Source: Coraliomargarita sinensis
GTDB taxonomy: Bacteria; Verrucomicrobiota; Verrucomicrobiia; Opitutales; Coraliomargaritaceae
Assembly: GCF_003185655.1 (NCBI RefSeq)
Contig: NZ_QHJQ01000001.1
Coordinates: forward strand, 62,001 to 126,000
Reading direction: 5' to 3'
DNA: 64,000 bases
Shown: piece after piece, positions 26,387 through 35,091 of the stretch
How positions within the stretch are numbered: the first letter of the stretch is position 1
Layout of the letters: each line of letters starts with the position of its first letter
Position numbers and translations under genes: made by a program
Notes under the pieces: model-generated
Databases searched by the model: none
Seen by the model: only the letters and a program-made list of their open reading frames with translations
Told to the model about the DNA's origin: nothing

Positions 26387-27634
26387 ATGGCATGGTGTAT
26401 TGCAGACTCGATTGTAAAAGGCGAAATCGACAACCGCACCCGCGACCGGGTGACGGGGAAGATCTGGATCCTCGGCAGCGACGAGCCGGTCGAACTGGAG
26501 TTGACCGGAAACCCGCATCGTGACCTTGCCGGGCAATACCTGCGTTTCGTCAACCCGAAGCCGAAACCTTTACCTGAATCCATGCAGGACGGTTTCGCTG
26601 TGGAACAGACCGGCGTGGTCGGCGACATGACCGCTGCCCGCAAGGTCAAGATCCTCGACATCCCGGACGGCGAGCTTGAGCACTACTACAGAAACAAGAT
26701 CCCCATGCCCTACCACTGGGGGAATTGTCTCTATCTGGAATGGCACAGCGCCCGAAACGGGCGGGTCGTGATTGAAGCCACCGACTACGAACTGACGGTC
26801 GAACCGGAAGCCGCCTGGCGCATGTCGAAGGACGAGGAACAATCCCAGCACGAGGCGAATGCCCATGCCATGACCGACTTTATGGATACCATACTGGAGG
26901 CTGCTACAGACGGAGAGGCCCGTACGAGCGATGAGGATGACGACGCTCCCCAGAGCCAGGCCGAAGCAGAAGCGGATGCCGAGGCCGCACGGATGGATTT
27001 ACTGAACGACCGCATCCAAGCGCGCTTGGAAAAAGACCCGGAGGCTAATATCGATGATTATCGGCGGATTCTGGAGGAGGAACGCGAGCGCCTCCGCCGG
27101 GAGCGCAACGAACCAGACCCTGAGCCACTGAGCCCGGAGGAAGAAGCCGCTCGAATAGAAGCGATGCATGATGCGATGGCGAGAACACTGGCCGAAGAAG
27201 ACGATCTCGACTGCGAGACACATCCACTGGTCGAACAGTGTGAGGAACTTGCCATGACAACCAGCGACGAAATCGAATTAAACGAATGGCTTCCGGAAAA
27301 CGCCCACGGGGAGCACCCCTTGCATGAACTCATGCACGGACTCTGGTCTGCTGGAGCCAAGTTGGCCGGAGGCCTTAACGGCGATCCCGGCGACTGGCCC
27401 CCCGAGCCCCTGTTTGCAGGCGACGCTCTCGTCCGCCTGAAAAAAGCACGGGGCTACCTCGCCGACGCACAGGCTGCATTACAAGCGGTCGAAACCGAAA
27501 AATTAATCGATCACCCAGAATGGATTGGCTCTCTAAAAAAGGGGTTGCTCGCCATCCACCGCGAAACCCAGGGCTACATCGACGAACTACGCGATGTGCT
27601 CCGGGACGACGACGAGAACGAACTCCCTTTTTAA
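26387..27634 (+). CDS. Acidic hypothetical protein
   Basis: Not recognised. 415 aa with three visible parts. Residues 1-150 are beta-rich (TGKIWILGSDEPVELEL, YHWGNCLYLEWHSA). Residues 150-290 are a very acidic, Ala/Glu-rich, probably helical stretch with many Arg/Glu pairs. The C-terminal region has HPLHELMHGLWSAGAKLAGG and ends in an acidic tail. There is no signal peptide or TM segment. The gene stands alone, facing away from tatA. It may be a lineage-specific cytosolic protein. Confidence 0.7.
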   Translation: MAWCIADSIVKGEIDNRTRDRVTGKIWILGSDEPVELELTGNPHRDLAGQYLRFVNPKPKPLPESMQDGFAVEQTGVVGDMTAARKVKILDIPDGELEHYYRNKIPMPYHWGNCLYLEWHSARNGRVVIEATDYELTVEPEAAWRMSKDEEQSQHEANAHAMTDFMDTILEAATDGEARTSDEDDDAPQSQAEAEADAEAARMDLLNDRIQARLEKDPEANIDDYRRILEEERERLRRERNEPDPEPLSPEEEAARIEAMHDAMARTLAEEDDLDCETHPLVEQCEELAMTTSDEIELNEWLPENAHGEHPLHELMHGLWSAGAKLAGGLNGDPGDWPPEPLFAGDALVRLKKARGYLADAQAALQAVETEKLIDHPEWIGSLKKGLLAIHRETQGYIDELRDVLRDDDENELPF

Positions 27635-27660
27635 AGCTGGGCTTGTATCAAAGCAGCCCC

Positions 27661-28680
27661 TTAATGCTCGGCCTCGAGGTGATGCTCCAGCGCATCGTAG
27701 CCGAAGTCATTCTCAAAATCCCGCCAAACCGTGTGCGAGTGATTGGCTCCGTTCTGAACGTTGGCATATTCCATGACAAAGGTCGGCCCGTGGATGCGAT
27801 AGTACACCGGCTCGCCGCGCGCTGCCCCACCGCTCCAGAAAAAGTGAATCTTGCCGACACCGGCCTCCCGGATCTTTTGCAGGTCATCCTCCGAGAAGGG
27901 CTCCCGGTAGCGGCCCACATATTCCTCGATCAATTGCATCAGCGCGCCCTGCTGCGCCTCGGTCATGCCTGCAGCCGGTAGGCCCTGAAACGCCATCGGG
28001 GCGACGCGCTCCCGGGCACCGGTCAAGATCTCCCTGGGCATTTTCTCGCCGATAGCCAGTTTTCGCTGCCCGGCGTCGAACGATTTCAGGAGAGCCAGGC
28101 CCCGATCGAACTCTCCGGCCAGAGGGCGTGCGCCGTCGGCAGTCTCATCGGGATTGGCCCCGAAAAAGGAAGGGGTCACATAAACATGCGAACCGTCCAC
28201 GACGGTCAGGTTGATGGAGAGATGGTGCCCCTCGAAACTGGCACCCCAGTCGCCCCCCTGCGACGGTTCGCCAAAGAAGACGGCAAAGTATTTCTTCGGG
28301 TCGCGCGAATCGGAACGATTCGATTGCTCCCAGAGAATGGCTTCCGCCCCGATCACCCCCTTGACCTTGGCTGTGCCGCTCTCGCTCAGCACGGCCCCGA
28401 GAAAGGCCCAATAGGCCGTCTGCTGCGCCTCGGTCATCTCTCCCAGCGAAAGCCCCTTACGATTCCACTTCGGGAAAAAGTGCCAATCGAAACGCGCCGT
28501 ATCTGAAAAAGGCAAGAGCGCCGGCTCTCTCTGCCCCGCATCCAGTTTCGATAAAAACGCCTGCGCTGAAGAGGCCAGCGCCTTCGCCGCCGCTTCTTCT
28601 GGCTGATGCGCAGGATGGCTTTGCAGCGACCCCAGCAGGAAAACCGGGCTCAAAAAGAGAATAGCAAGTTTCATATTCAT
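27661..28680 (-). CDS. Exported DUF3500 family protein
   Basis: 339 aa from ATG 28680 (MNMKLAILF, signal peptide); ATG 28674 is equally possible. The body resembles DUF3500: repeated MTEAQQ segments, a central HHLSINLTVVDG block and a C-terminal GPTFVMEYANVQNGANHSHTVWRDFENDFG. DUF3500 proteins are exported, His-rich and of unknown biochemical role. The gene is divergent from the Y-family polymerase gene and has no operon partner. Confidence 0.8.
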   Translation of the reverse strand: MNMKLAILFLSPVFLLGSLQSHPAHQPEEAAAKALASSAQAFLSKLDAGQREPALLPFSDTARFDWHFFPKWNRKGLSLGEMTEAQQTAYWAFLGAVLSESGTAKVKGVIGAEAILWEQSNRSDSRDPKKYFAVFFGEPSQGGDWGASFEGHHLSINLTVVDGSHVYVTPSFFGANPDETADGARPLAGEFDRGLALLKSFDAGQRKLAIGEKMPREILTGARERVAPMAFQGLPAAGMTEAQQGALMQLIEEYVGRYREPFSEDDLQKIREAGVGKIHFFWSGGAARGEPVYYRIHGPTFVMEYANVQNGANHSHTVWRDFENDFGYDALEHHLEAEH

Positions 28681-29009
28681 ATGAGGGCAAAAAGAGACCT
28701 CCATTTTTACCGGTCGCGACAAAGATAAGAAAGTTCCCTGAAACCACCGAAAGACAGGGTGGTGGCAAAACAATCACAGGCAAAATAATTCCATGAAAGG
28801 AGCGCAGACATTCCCGGCCTCGCCCCAGGAATGAGCCTTTCCTGACTTCACCCGAATCGGCCAAGCCAAAAAAAAAGTTCACCAGACGTATTTTCCAGTT
28901 TGAAATAGTGAACATATTTATACTTAACAACTCCAATACCTCCCACTCCACCTTCCCACCTGTTTCCATCACGCCGTAGTCTCGCAGGGCGAAGGCGGAC
29001 CACCTCCTT
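28681..29009. other. 329-bp divergent intergenic region, no gene seen
   Basis: Spacer between the DUF3500 gene and the polymerase gene. It is AT-richer than the flanking genes, has a run of nine A near 28868 and a CCACC/GGTGG hairpin near 28745-28764. I compared it with common riboswitch motifs and found no convincing match. It presumably holds both promoters. I see no small ORF worth naming. Confidence 0.5.
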
Positions 29010-30272
29010 ATGTCTCTCCGCTACATTTTCCTCGATTTCGACAGCTTCTTCGCCTCCGTGGAGCAGCAGATGCGCCCGGAGCTGCGGGGCAAACCCGTCG
29101 GCGTGGTTCCGTCACTAGGTGTTGACACTACTTGCTGTATCGCTGCCAGCTACGAGGCCAAGGCCTACGGCGTGAAGACCGGTACAGGGGTCCGCGAGGC
29201 CCGGGCCCTCTGCCCCGGCATACAACTGATCGAGGCGAACCATACCCGCTATGTCAAAATTCACGAGCGACTGAAAGAGTTGATCCATTCGGTGATTTAC
29301 GTCGAGGAAGTCCTCTCCATCGACGAGATGTATGGCCGCCTGCCGCCTCATTGGCAGCACCCTGAAGTGGCCCAAGATAAAGCCTGTGAAGTTAAGTCAC
29401 TTATCGGTGATAAAATTGGCCCTCAAGTGACGGTTTCCATCGGCCTGGCCCCGAACCGCTTCATTGCCAAGCTGGCGAGCAAGCTGAACAAGCCCAACGG
29501 ACTGGTCTGCGTGGACTTCAAAGACCTGCCACTCGCGCTCTACCCCATGGAGCTCTCGGACATCACCGGGATTGGCCCGCGGATGCTGCGCCGCCTCCGC
29601 AGCGCCCGCATTCTCAACATGGGGGACCTTTACGCCGCCAGCCGCCGCAAGCTGCACCGCATTTGGGGCTCGGTGGAAGGCGACCGCATGTGGTATGCGC
29701 TCCGCGGGATTGATCTACCCCCGGTGGAAACGAAAAAAAGCACCATTGGCCACTCCCATGTACTTCCACCAGCCCTGCGCACCTTCCACGGCGGCCACGC
29801 TACCCTCCACCGCATGTTGCAAAAGGCCTGCCGACGCCTGCGGGCCGAGGGCTACTTTACCGGCTGCCTCATCGTGCAGGTCAAATTCGGCTTCGACCTG
29901 CGCTGGGCTGCGGAGACCCACTGCTTCCCCACCCAGGACAGCGTCGCGCTCGGCCAGTTGCTGGATGCACTCTGGGCCGACCGCCCGGATGACGTGCCGA
30001 GCCCGACCAAGGTGGGCGTCACTTTTACGAAACTCATCCACCACAAAAACCATACCGTCTCCCTCTTTCCCGAGGACAACGACCTGCGACGCATGCAGTT
30101 GCAGCACGCCATGGACGCGATCAACAGGACACATGGCGGCCGTACCCTTTACTACGCCAACTCCATGGAGGCCCAGAAGGATTACGGTGCCGCCCCCATG
30201 CGCATCGCCTTCACCCACATCCCGAATCTCGACATGGAAGACGATACTCCGGAGCGCGGGATGGAGCAATGA
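29010..30272 (+). CDS. Y-family DNA polymerase (DinB/UmuC type)
   Basis: Translesion DNA polymerase, 420 aa. The palm motif FLDFDSFFASVEQQ carries the first metal Asp, and VLSIDEMYG carries the second acidic pair (SIDE). Helix-hairpin-helix DITGIGPRMLRRLRSARI precedes the little-finger domain. TTCCIAASYEAKAYGVKTG is the finger region with Y and K contacts. There is no C-terminal clamp-binding QLxLF motif that I can recognise. It may belong to a Pol IV-like subgroup. A DUF429 gene follows after a palindromic repeat. Confidence 0.9.
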   Translation: MSLRYIFLDFDSFFASVEQQMRPELRGKPVGVVPSLGVDTTCCIAASYEAKAYGVKTGTGVREARALCPGIQLIEANHTRYVKIHERLKELIHSVIYVEEVLSIDEMYGRLPPHWQHPEVAQDKACEVKSLIGDKIGPQVTVSIGLAPNRFIAKLASKLNKPNGLVCVDFKDLPLALYPMELSDITGIGPRMLRRLRSARILNMGDLYAASRRKLHRIWGSVEGDRMWYALRGIDLPPVETKKSTIGHSHVLPPALRTFHGGHATLHRMLQKACRRLRAEGYFTGCLIVQVKFGFDLRWAAETHCFPTQDSVALGQLLDALWADRPDDVPSPTKVGVTFTKLIHHKNHTVSLFPEDNDLRRMQLQHAMDAINRTHGGRTLYYANSMEAQKDYGAAPMRIAFTHIPNLDMEDDTPERGMEQ

Positions 30273-30285
30273 TGCCCCGAGCCTC

Positions 30286-30349
30286 GGAGCCTGGACATTC
30301 TTGTCCTGAACTATTCAGGGTGACCGGTGGACAGGAATGTCCACGCTCC
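30286..30349. repeat. Compound inverted repeat (two GGACA/TGTCC hairpins)
   Basis: GGACA-TTCT-TGTCC at 30293-30306 and GGACA-GGAA-TGTCC at 30329-30342 are two hairpins, with a short TGAA/TTCA hairpin between. The whole is bounded by GGAGC (30286) and GCTCC (30345-30349). A related hairpin with the same core lies at 44134-44153. It sits between the polymerase and DUF429 genes. Confidence 0.65.
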
Positions 30350-30362
30350 TTTATTATGTTTT

Positions 30363-31043
30363 ATGCCTCGACAAACACATACTGCCGTCGGCATTGACGG
30401 CTGCCGGGGCGGCTGGATTGCCGCCGTCGGCTCCCCAGACGGCCAAATTACCTGGCAGCTCGAGCGGAAAATTGCCGATATCCTGGAGACGCTTCCCCCT
30501 GAGAGCACCATCCTCGTCGACATGATCCTCGGCTTGCCCGACCGCCAGAATCCGATTCGTGAGTGCGACCGACTGGCCCGCCAGCTGCTCCGCCCTCACG
30601 GCTCGCGGGTCTTCCCCGCCCCACCGCGCGAAGCCCTGGCCGCCGAAAGCTATCCGGAAGCCTGTGCGCGGGCCCGCACCGCCACCGGCAAGGCCATCTC
30701 CAAACAGTGCTGGCATCTCTTTCCAAAGATTCGGGAGCTCGACGCGATTGCCGACCCGCGGGTCCGGGAATCGCACCCGGAGCTGGTTTTTTACCGACTC
30801 AACACGGAAACCATCGTCGCGGACTCCAAGAAAACCCCGAGCGGTCGGACGCAGCGACTCGACTTGCTGGAAAACACCCTGCCGGGCAGTCGCGAAGCCT
30901 ATGGCCGCGCCCTCACGGATTTTCCCCGAAAGGAAGTCGCCCGCGACGACCTAATCGATGCGCTCGCGCTTTGCGCGGCGGCGACAAAACCTCAAGACCT
31001 GCAAATGATCGGGGGCCAGAGAAACCCGTCAATTTGGTATTGA
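30363..31043 (+). CDS. DUF429 family protein (predicted RNase H-like nuclease)
   Basis: 226 aa from ATG 30363. The pattern GIDGCRGGWIAAV (first acidic residue), LVDMILGLPDR, CDRLARQLL, SHPELVFYRL and the C-terminal RDDLIDALALCAAA follow DUF429, predicted to be an RNase H-like nuclease. The activity is not established. It lies downstream of the Y-family polymerase, with a hairpin repeat between. The in-frame start at 30327 lies inside that repeat and is rejected. Confidence 0.85.
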   Translation: MPRQTHTAVGIDGCRGGWIAAVGSPDGQITWQLERKIADILETLPPESTILVDMILGLPDRQNPIRECDRLARQLLRPHGSRVFPAPPREALAAESYPEACARARTATGKAISKQCWHLFPKIRELDAIADPRVRESHPELVFYRLNTETIVADSKKTPSGRTQRLDLLENTLPGSREAYGRALTDFPRKEVARDDLIDALALCAAATKPQDLQMIGGQRNPSIWY

Positions 31044-31046
31044 GCC

Positions 31047-31081
31047 AAAAAAACGCCCGACCGCCAAAACCGGTCGAGCGT
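31047..31081 (-). terminator. Rho-independent terminator for the second PEP-CTERM gene
   Basis: On the minus strand ACGCTCGACCG pairs with CGGTCGGGCGT (one mismatch) around a GTTTTGG loop, followed by seven T. It lies 27 bp past the stop codon of the minus-strand gene. Confidence 0.85.
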
Positions 31082-31107
31082 CTCGAGTAAAATGATTTCA
31101 GCGTATC

Positions 31108-31923
31108 TTAGCTGCGGCGGCGGAGCATCACCCATGTCAGACCGAACATACCAGCAAGCAAAGCGAACGAGCTGGGCTCGGGGACGGCCTCGAAGGCGCC
31201 TCCCATGACGAGCTTAGTGTTGGTGTTAGACGTGGGTGCGAAATAATCACCAGCTGCTGAAACAACTTGGTACTGCTGCAAACCTTGATAGCTATTTGAA
31301 CTCCAGTCGTAGTTCGTAAGCCAAGCGTCGGTGCCATTTGGAGTAAGGGATTGATTATTGCGGATAGCCTCCTGCACCACAAAACCTGAGGACGTGTTTA
31401 CTGTTACAGTGGCGGCACTATCGGGATTTCCAAATGCCGTATCTTGCACACCCGTCTTTAGGCCATCGACAGCGTATAAACCAACTCCGAAATCAGTGAT
31501 CTGGTTTGATAAATAGTCTGCTTCGCTCATTTCGAGACGAAGTATCCCGTCGGACGCGACACCATCGAGATACCAAATACCACCAGTGCTGAGATTGAAA
31601 TCAGAGACAGTGAGAGCCTCGGTTAATCCAGCCCCATTGTAAGTGATAACGTCAAAAGGAGCACCTCCACGATCACCACCCCCCACAATGTCTGTTTCAG
31701 TCTTTGTGCCGTAGGATAATATCAGCTTGCTACCAGTTGCCGAAAAGCCAGTCGTATCAATCTCAAAGCCGTATTTACCACCCCCAAAATTCTGGATGCT
31801 TATGTTGTCTGTTCCATCTCCATCACCTATATCAATACCATGGAATGAGAAGGTGTCTTGGACTAATACTTGTCCGAAAGAGACATTGGCGATCAGGGAA
31901 ATCGTTAGAAGAACTTTTTTCAT
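31108..31923 (-). CDS. PEP-CTERM sorting-domain protein
   Basis: Exported protein, 271 aa, with a signal peptide (MKKVLLTISLIANVSFG) and a classical C-terminal sorting signal: VPEPSSFALLAGMFG, hydrophobic helix and final RRRS. The body is Gly/Asp/Thr-rich and beta-predicted, with no recognisable enzyme domain. It is divergent from the hybrid regulator at 32 kb, which may control it. It has its own terminator. Confidence 0.92.
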   Translation of the reverse strand: MKKVLLTISLIANVSFGQVLVQDTFSFHGIDIGDGDGTDNISIQNFGGGKYGFEIDTTGFSATGSKLILSYGTKTETDIVGGGDRGGAPFDVITYNGAGLTEALTVSDFNLSTGGIWYLDGVASDGILRLEMSEADYLSNQITDFGVGLYAVDGLKTGVQDTAFGNPDSAATVTVNTSSGFVVQEAIRNNQSLTPNGTDAWLTNYDWSSNSYQGLQQYQVVSAAGDYFAPTSNTNTKLVMGGAFEAVPEPSSFALLAGMFGLTWVMLRRRS

Positions 31924-31981
31924 ATAAATTAGAGTGAGCCCAATATTTTGTTAGAGCAAGCACTTCTCCCTTTCCAGACCA

Positions 31982-31997
31982 TTACCTTTTAGGGTAA
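31982..31997. promoter_or_regulatory. Possible operator between PEP-CTERM gene and hybrid regulator
   Basis: TTACC (31982-31986) and GGTAA (31993-31997) are inverted copies 12 bp upstream of the regulator ATG. The position fits autoregulation. This is short and unproven. Confidence 0.3.
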
Positions 31998-32008
31998 GGT
32001 AGTGAAAC

Positions 32009-33076
32009 ATGCAGTCCTTTCACCCAAAAAATGTAGCCGAGCAGGTGGCCGAACACCTGCGCTCCGAGATCGCGAGCCGACGGCTCTTCGGCGAAATGCC
32101 GGGCATTCACCAACTGGCGGCGAAGCTAAGCGTCAACCACAAGACCGTGAAAACCGCGCTCGGCACTCTGGAGAAAGAAGGCTTGCTCGTTCCGCAGGGG
32201 CCGGGCAAGCGGCGCAAGATCGAAAACAGCCCGCGCGGCAAGCCGCGTGGCATGCGCATCGTCATCCTCCTCTATGAGCCAAGCGACCGGGAGGTTCATT
32301 ACCTCAATCGACTCGAACACGAACTGCAGGCTGCAAAGCACGATTGCTTTTTCGCCGAGCGGACGCTGACCGACCTCAAGATGGATGTCACACGGGTCGC
32401 CGCTTATGTCGCCGAAACGGAGGCCGACGCCTGGGTTGTCGTGGCTGGCTCGCAGCCGATACTCCAGTGGTTTGCCGCGCAGGACTTTCCGGCCTTTGCA
32501 CTCTTCGGCCGGAGTATGGAGGTTTCGATCGCAAAAACCGGCCCGAAGAAGGCACCCGCTCAGACGAAGTTGATCCGGCAGCTCTACGAGTTGGGCCACC
32601 GCAGAATTGTCCTCTTGAGCCGTGAGGAACGCCGAAAGCCGGAACCCGGTTTTCTGGAGAAATTATTCCTAAACGAGCTTGAATCACTGGGTATCCGGAC
32701 GGGATCCTACAATCTCCCCGACTGGCCGGAAAGGCCGGGCGGCTTACAGGAAACGCTCGATCACATTTTTCGTCACACACCACCGACTGCGATTCTCATT
32801 CCGACGGCTCCGCTTTTCTTCGCACTCTTCCAATATGCCGCCCGTAAGGGGATAAAAATCCCCGAGGATCTGTCCGTCGTTTGTATGGACCCCGATCCGG
32901 CTTATCAATGGTGCCAACCACAGATTTCGCATATCACCTATGACAGCCAACCCTGGATCCGGCGGATTGTCCGCTGGGCCAACCACGCTGCCAGCGGGAG
33001 AGAAGACCGGAGGGGAATCTTCTATCCGGGAAAACTTGTGGAGGGAGGCACCATCGGCCCGGCCAAAGGTCTTTAA
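32009..33076 (+). CDS. GntR/LacI hybrid transcriptional regulator
   Basis: 355 aa. The N-terminal winged helix (about 5-70) reads AEHLRSEIASRRLFGEMPGIHQLAAKL-type GntR, with the recognition region HKTVKTALGTLEKEGLL. From about residue 82 (GMRIVILLYEP) the rest is a periplasmic-binding-protein-like effector domain of the LacI/GalR type, including LYELGHRRIVLLSR and PEDLSVVCMD. The combination is common in Verrucomicrobia and Lentisphaerae and usually senses a sugar. The ligand is unknown. The stop codon overlaps that of the convergent membrane-protein gene. Confidence 0.9.
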   Translation: MQSFHPKNVAEQVAEHLRSEIASRRLFGEMPGIHQLAAKLSVNHKTVKTALGTLEKEGLLVPQGPGKRRKIENSPRGKPRGMRIVILLYEPSDREVHYLNRLEHELQAAKHDCFFAERTLTDLKMDVTRVAAYVAETEADAWVVVAGSQPILQWFAAQDFPAFALFGRSMEVSIAKTGPKKAPAQTKLIRQLYELGHRRIVLLSREERRKPEPGFLEKLFLNELESLGIRTGSYNLPDWPERPGGLQETLDHIFRHTPPTAILIPTAPLFFALFQYAARKGIKIPEDLSVVCMDPDPAYQWCQPQISHITYDSQPWIRRIVRWANHAASGREDRRGIFYPGKLVEGGTIGPAKGL

Positions 33077-33486
33077 TTTATCCCGTAAAGCCCCTTCACC
33101 GAGTCCCGGGAGAGCACGATTATCGTGAGCACGCCAAGCACGGTGCCGAAGGGCATGAAGGTGCAGGCGAGGCAAGCGAGCACGAAGGAGAACCAGTAGT
33201 GCTTGCGCTGCCGGAGGAAACGTCCGGAGACGACGACCGAGATGGATACCGCCTGCCCGAGGAGGAAGGCGCCCAATCCGATGAGGAAGAAGAGCCAGCC
33301 GAACCAACCGGCCGGCGGCGCTTCGCCGCCTTCGGCCAGAGCCTGTTGCATGCCTTCAATTCCGAGAATCACCGACAGACCAATAAAGGTGTGGATCAGG
33401 GGGATACAGGCAAAGAGGATCATGAAGCCGCCCACCACATAGTGGGCGATCGCCAGTCCGCGGAGATGTGATTCGTCTTCGTTCAT
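33073..33486 (-). CDS. Small membrane protein of unknown function
   Basis: 137 aa with about three TM helices: near 12-38 (AHYVVGGFMILFACIPLIHT), 60-87 (WFGWLFFLIGLGAFLLG) and 97-125. A basic loop (RFLRQRKHYW) lies between the last two. Start ATG 33486 overlaps the stop of the upstream acyltransferase gene as TGATG, so translation is coupled. No function can be assigned. Confidence 0.75.
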   Translation of the reverse strand: MNEDESHLRGLAIAHYVVGGFMILFACIPLIHTFIGLSVILGIEGMQQALAEGGEAPPAGWFGWLFFLIGLGAFLLGQAVSISVVVSGRFLRQRKHYWFSFVLACLACTFMPFGTVLGVLTIIVLSRDSVKGLYGIN

Positions 33487-34151
33487 CAATCCTGAGTGAT
33501 GGTGTTCATCTGCTCTTTGAGTAAGTCGGCCAACTGCCGGGGATCCTCCCCCAGCTCGGCGGGCCTTTCAATCACTTTGATTTGTACCTCGACCCGACTG
33601 AAGGGCACCGGCAGGTAAAAGCGGTCCCAGCTCTTAAGTCGCCAGGCCCGGCTGAAGTTGAGCGAGAACATGACAAAAGGCGCCCCGGTTTTCAGCGCGA
33701 CCGCAATCGCGCCGGGCTTGAGATCGTACATCGGCCCGCGTGACCCGTCCGGGGTGACCGCAATGTCATAGCCCTCCCGGTGGGCCGCCAGCATCTCACG
33801 CACCGCCTGTGGCCCGCGCTTGTAGTGGGAGCCCCGGATGGGAAACATGCCGAGCTTGCCCACAAAAGCCGCCAGCCAGGCACCGTCGCCGCTGGCACTT
33901 ATCAGGGTGGCGAGCCGACGTTTGCCAAAGTTGCGACGAAAAAACTCCGGGGCGGCAAAGAGCCGGTTGTGCCAGAGGATCACCACCGAGGGTGGCAGAG
34001 GCCTGTCGATCACGGCCTGCACCTCCGGGCCCCAGTGAAAGCGCAGACTGCGCGACCATAGCCCCATCAAAAAAGCGAGCAGGGACAGCAGCACACGCTG
34101 GTGCCATTTCAACTCGGCGTAGGGCCTGGACTGGTTGACGGGATCGGACAT
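33486..34151 (-). CDS. DUF374/LPLAT-family acyltransferase
   Basis: Membrane-associated acyltransferase-like protein, 221 aa from ATG 34151. ILWHNRLFAAPEF supplies the H of the usual HxxxxD-type motif region, and TPDGSRGPMYDLKPGAI is the hallmark of DUF374 proteins related to lysophospholipid acyltransferases. A likely role in lipid or lipid A modification is inferred. It shares a TGATG junction with the small membrane protein gene downstream. The two-component regulator gene lies upstream on the same strand. Confidence 0.85.
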   Translation of the reverse strand: MSDPVNQSRPYAELKWHQRVLLSLLAFLMGLWSRSLRFHWGPEVQAVIDRPLPPSVVILWHNRLFAAPEFFRRNFGKRRLATLISASGDGAWLAAFVGKLGMFPIRGSHYKRGPQAVREMLAAHREGYDIAVTPDGSRGPMYDLKPGAIAVALKTGAPFVMFSLNFSRAWRLKSWDRFYLPVPFSRVEVQIKVIERPAELGEDPRQLADLLKEQMNTITQD

Positions 34152-34254
34152 GGATGCTGCCAAGATGAGGGAATGCGCCGCCTTGGCAATGCCGCGATTG
34201 GCTTTGATCGAAGCGGCACTGCGGACGCATGGGAGCATGCGTCTCTACCCTGCC

Positions 34255-34959
34255 TCAGCCGAGTGGGCAGTAGCGATAGCCGTAGCCGTGCACGGTCAGG
34301 ATGTAAACCGGCTTCGCCGGGTCCGGCTCGATCTTGTGGCGAAGCTGGGAAACGTGTTGGTCGAGCGTCCGGGTCGTGCCCTGATAGTCGATGCCCCAGG
34401 CCGCGTTCAACAGATCATCGCGGCTCAACGCGCGGTCGGCGTTCTCCACAAAGGCGATGAGTAGCTTGTACTCCAGCTGAGTCAGGGGAAGTTCAGTGCC
34501 GCCCTTCACCAGCTGGCGACGGGCCCGGTCGAGTTCGACATCGCCGAAGCGGACAGGGCTCTCGCCCGCCGGAGCCGCGTTCAACGCGGAGGAACGGCGA
34601 AGGGCGGCACTGACCCGGGCGAGCAGCTCGCGCACCCCGAAGGGCTTGGTGATGTAATCGTCCGCGCCCAGTTCGAGGCCGAGCACTTTATCAATCTCCT
34701 CGCTCTTCGCACTGAGCATGAGGATGGGCAGCGCTTCGTTCTCTTTGCGAATGGCGCGGCAAACATCGTAACCGCTCAACTTCGGCATCATGATGTCGAG
34801 GATCGCAAGGTCCGGCGATTCGTCGTGAAAACGGGCCAGTGCCTGTTCCCCGTCCTCCGAAACCGTCACGCGATAGCCCTCGCCCTCCAAAATATCGACG
34901 AGCCCGATGCGTATACTGGCGTCGTCTTCCGCGATGAGAATATGTTTCGGGTCGGCCAT
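34255..34959 (-). CDS. OmpR-family response regulator
   Basis: 234 aa. Receiver domain with phospho-acceptor Asp in LAILDIMMPKLSGYD (near residue 55), acidic pair EDD near 11-13 and Lys in YITKPFG. The C-terminal winged helix contains LTQLEYKLLIAFVENADRAL and TVHGYGYRY. The partner histidine kinase gene lies just upstream on the same strand, but a paired REP-like element is inserted between them. The target genes are unknown. Confidence 0.95.
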   Translation of the reverse strand: MADPKHILIAEDDASIRIGLVDILEGEGYRVTVSEDGEQALARFHDESPDLAILDIMMPKLSGYDVCRAIRKENEALPILMLSAKSEEIDKVLGLELGADDYITKPFGVRELLARVSAALRRSSALNAAPAGESPVRFGDVELDRARRQLVKGGTELPLTQLEYKLLIAFVENADRALSRDDLLNAAWGIDYQGTTRTLDQHVSQLRHKIEPDPAKPVYILTVHGYGYRYCPLG

Positions 34960-35002
34960 AGGGATACGTGTCGATTAAAATAAATCGGAGCAAATTCCGT
35001 CT

Positions 35003-35063
35003 GTAGAAGCGACACTCTTGTCGCTTACGGTTGTGGGGAAAGCGACAGTAGTGTCGCTTCTAC
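35003..35063. repeat. BIME-like pair of inverted REP-like hairpins
   Basis: GTAG (35003-35006) plus hairpin AAGCGACA/TGTCGCTT (35007-35026), then 13 nt, then the same stem inverted (35040-35059) and CTAC (35060-35063). The first unit is identical over 24 nt to the minus-strand unit at 6575-6598; the second differs only in the loop. It sits between the histidine kinase and response regulator genes, where it could stabilise mRNA or lower downstream expression. Confidence 0.85.
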
Positions 35064-35091
35064 TTGAATTATCGCGGTCAGTCATCGTATT

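Noticed and set aside
28681..29009. Riboswitch (cobalamin-like) upstream of the DUF3500 gene
   Set aside because: G-rich segments looked suggestive, but the conserved boxes are not present.
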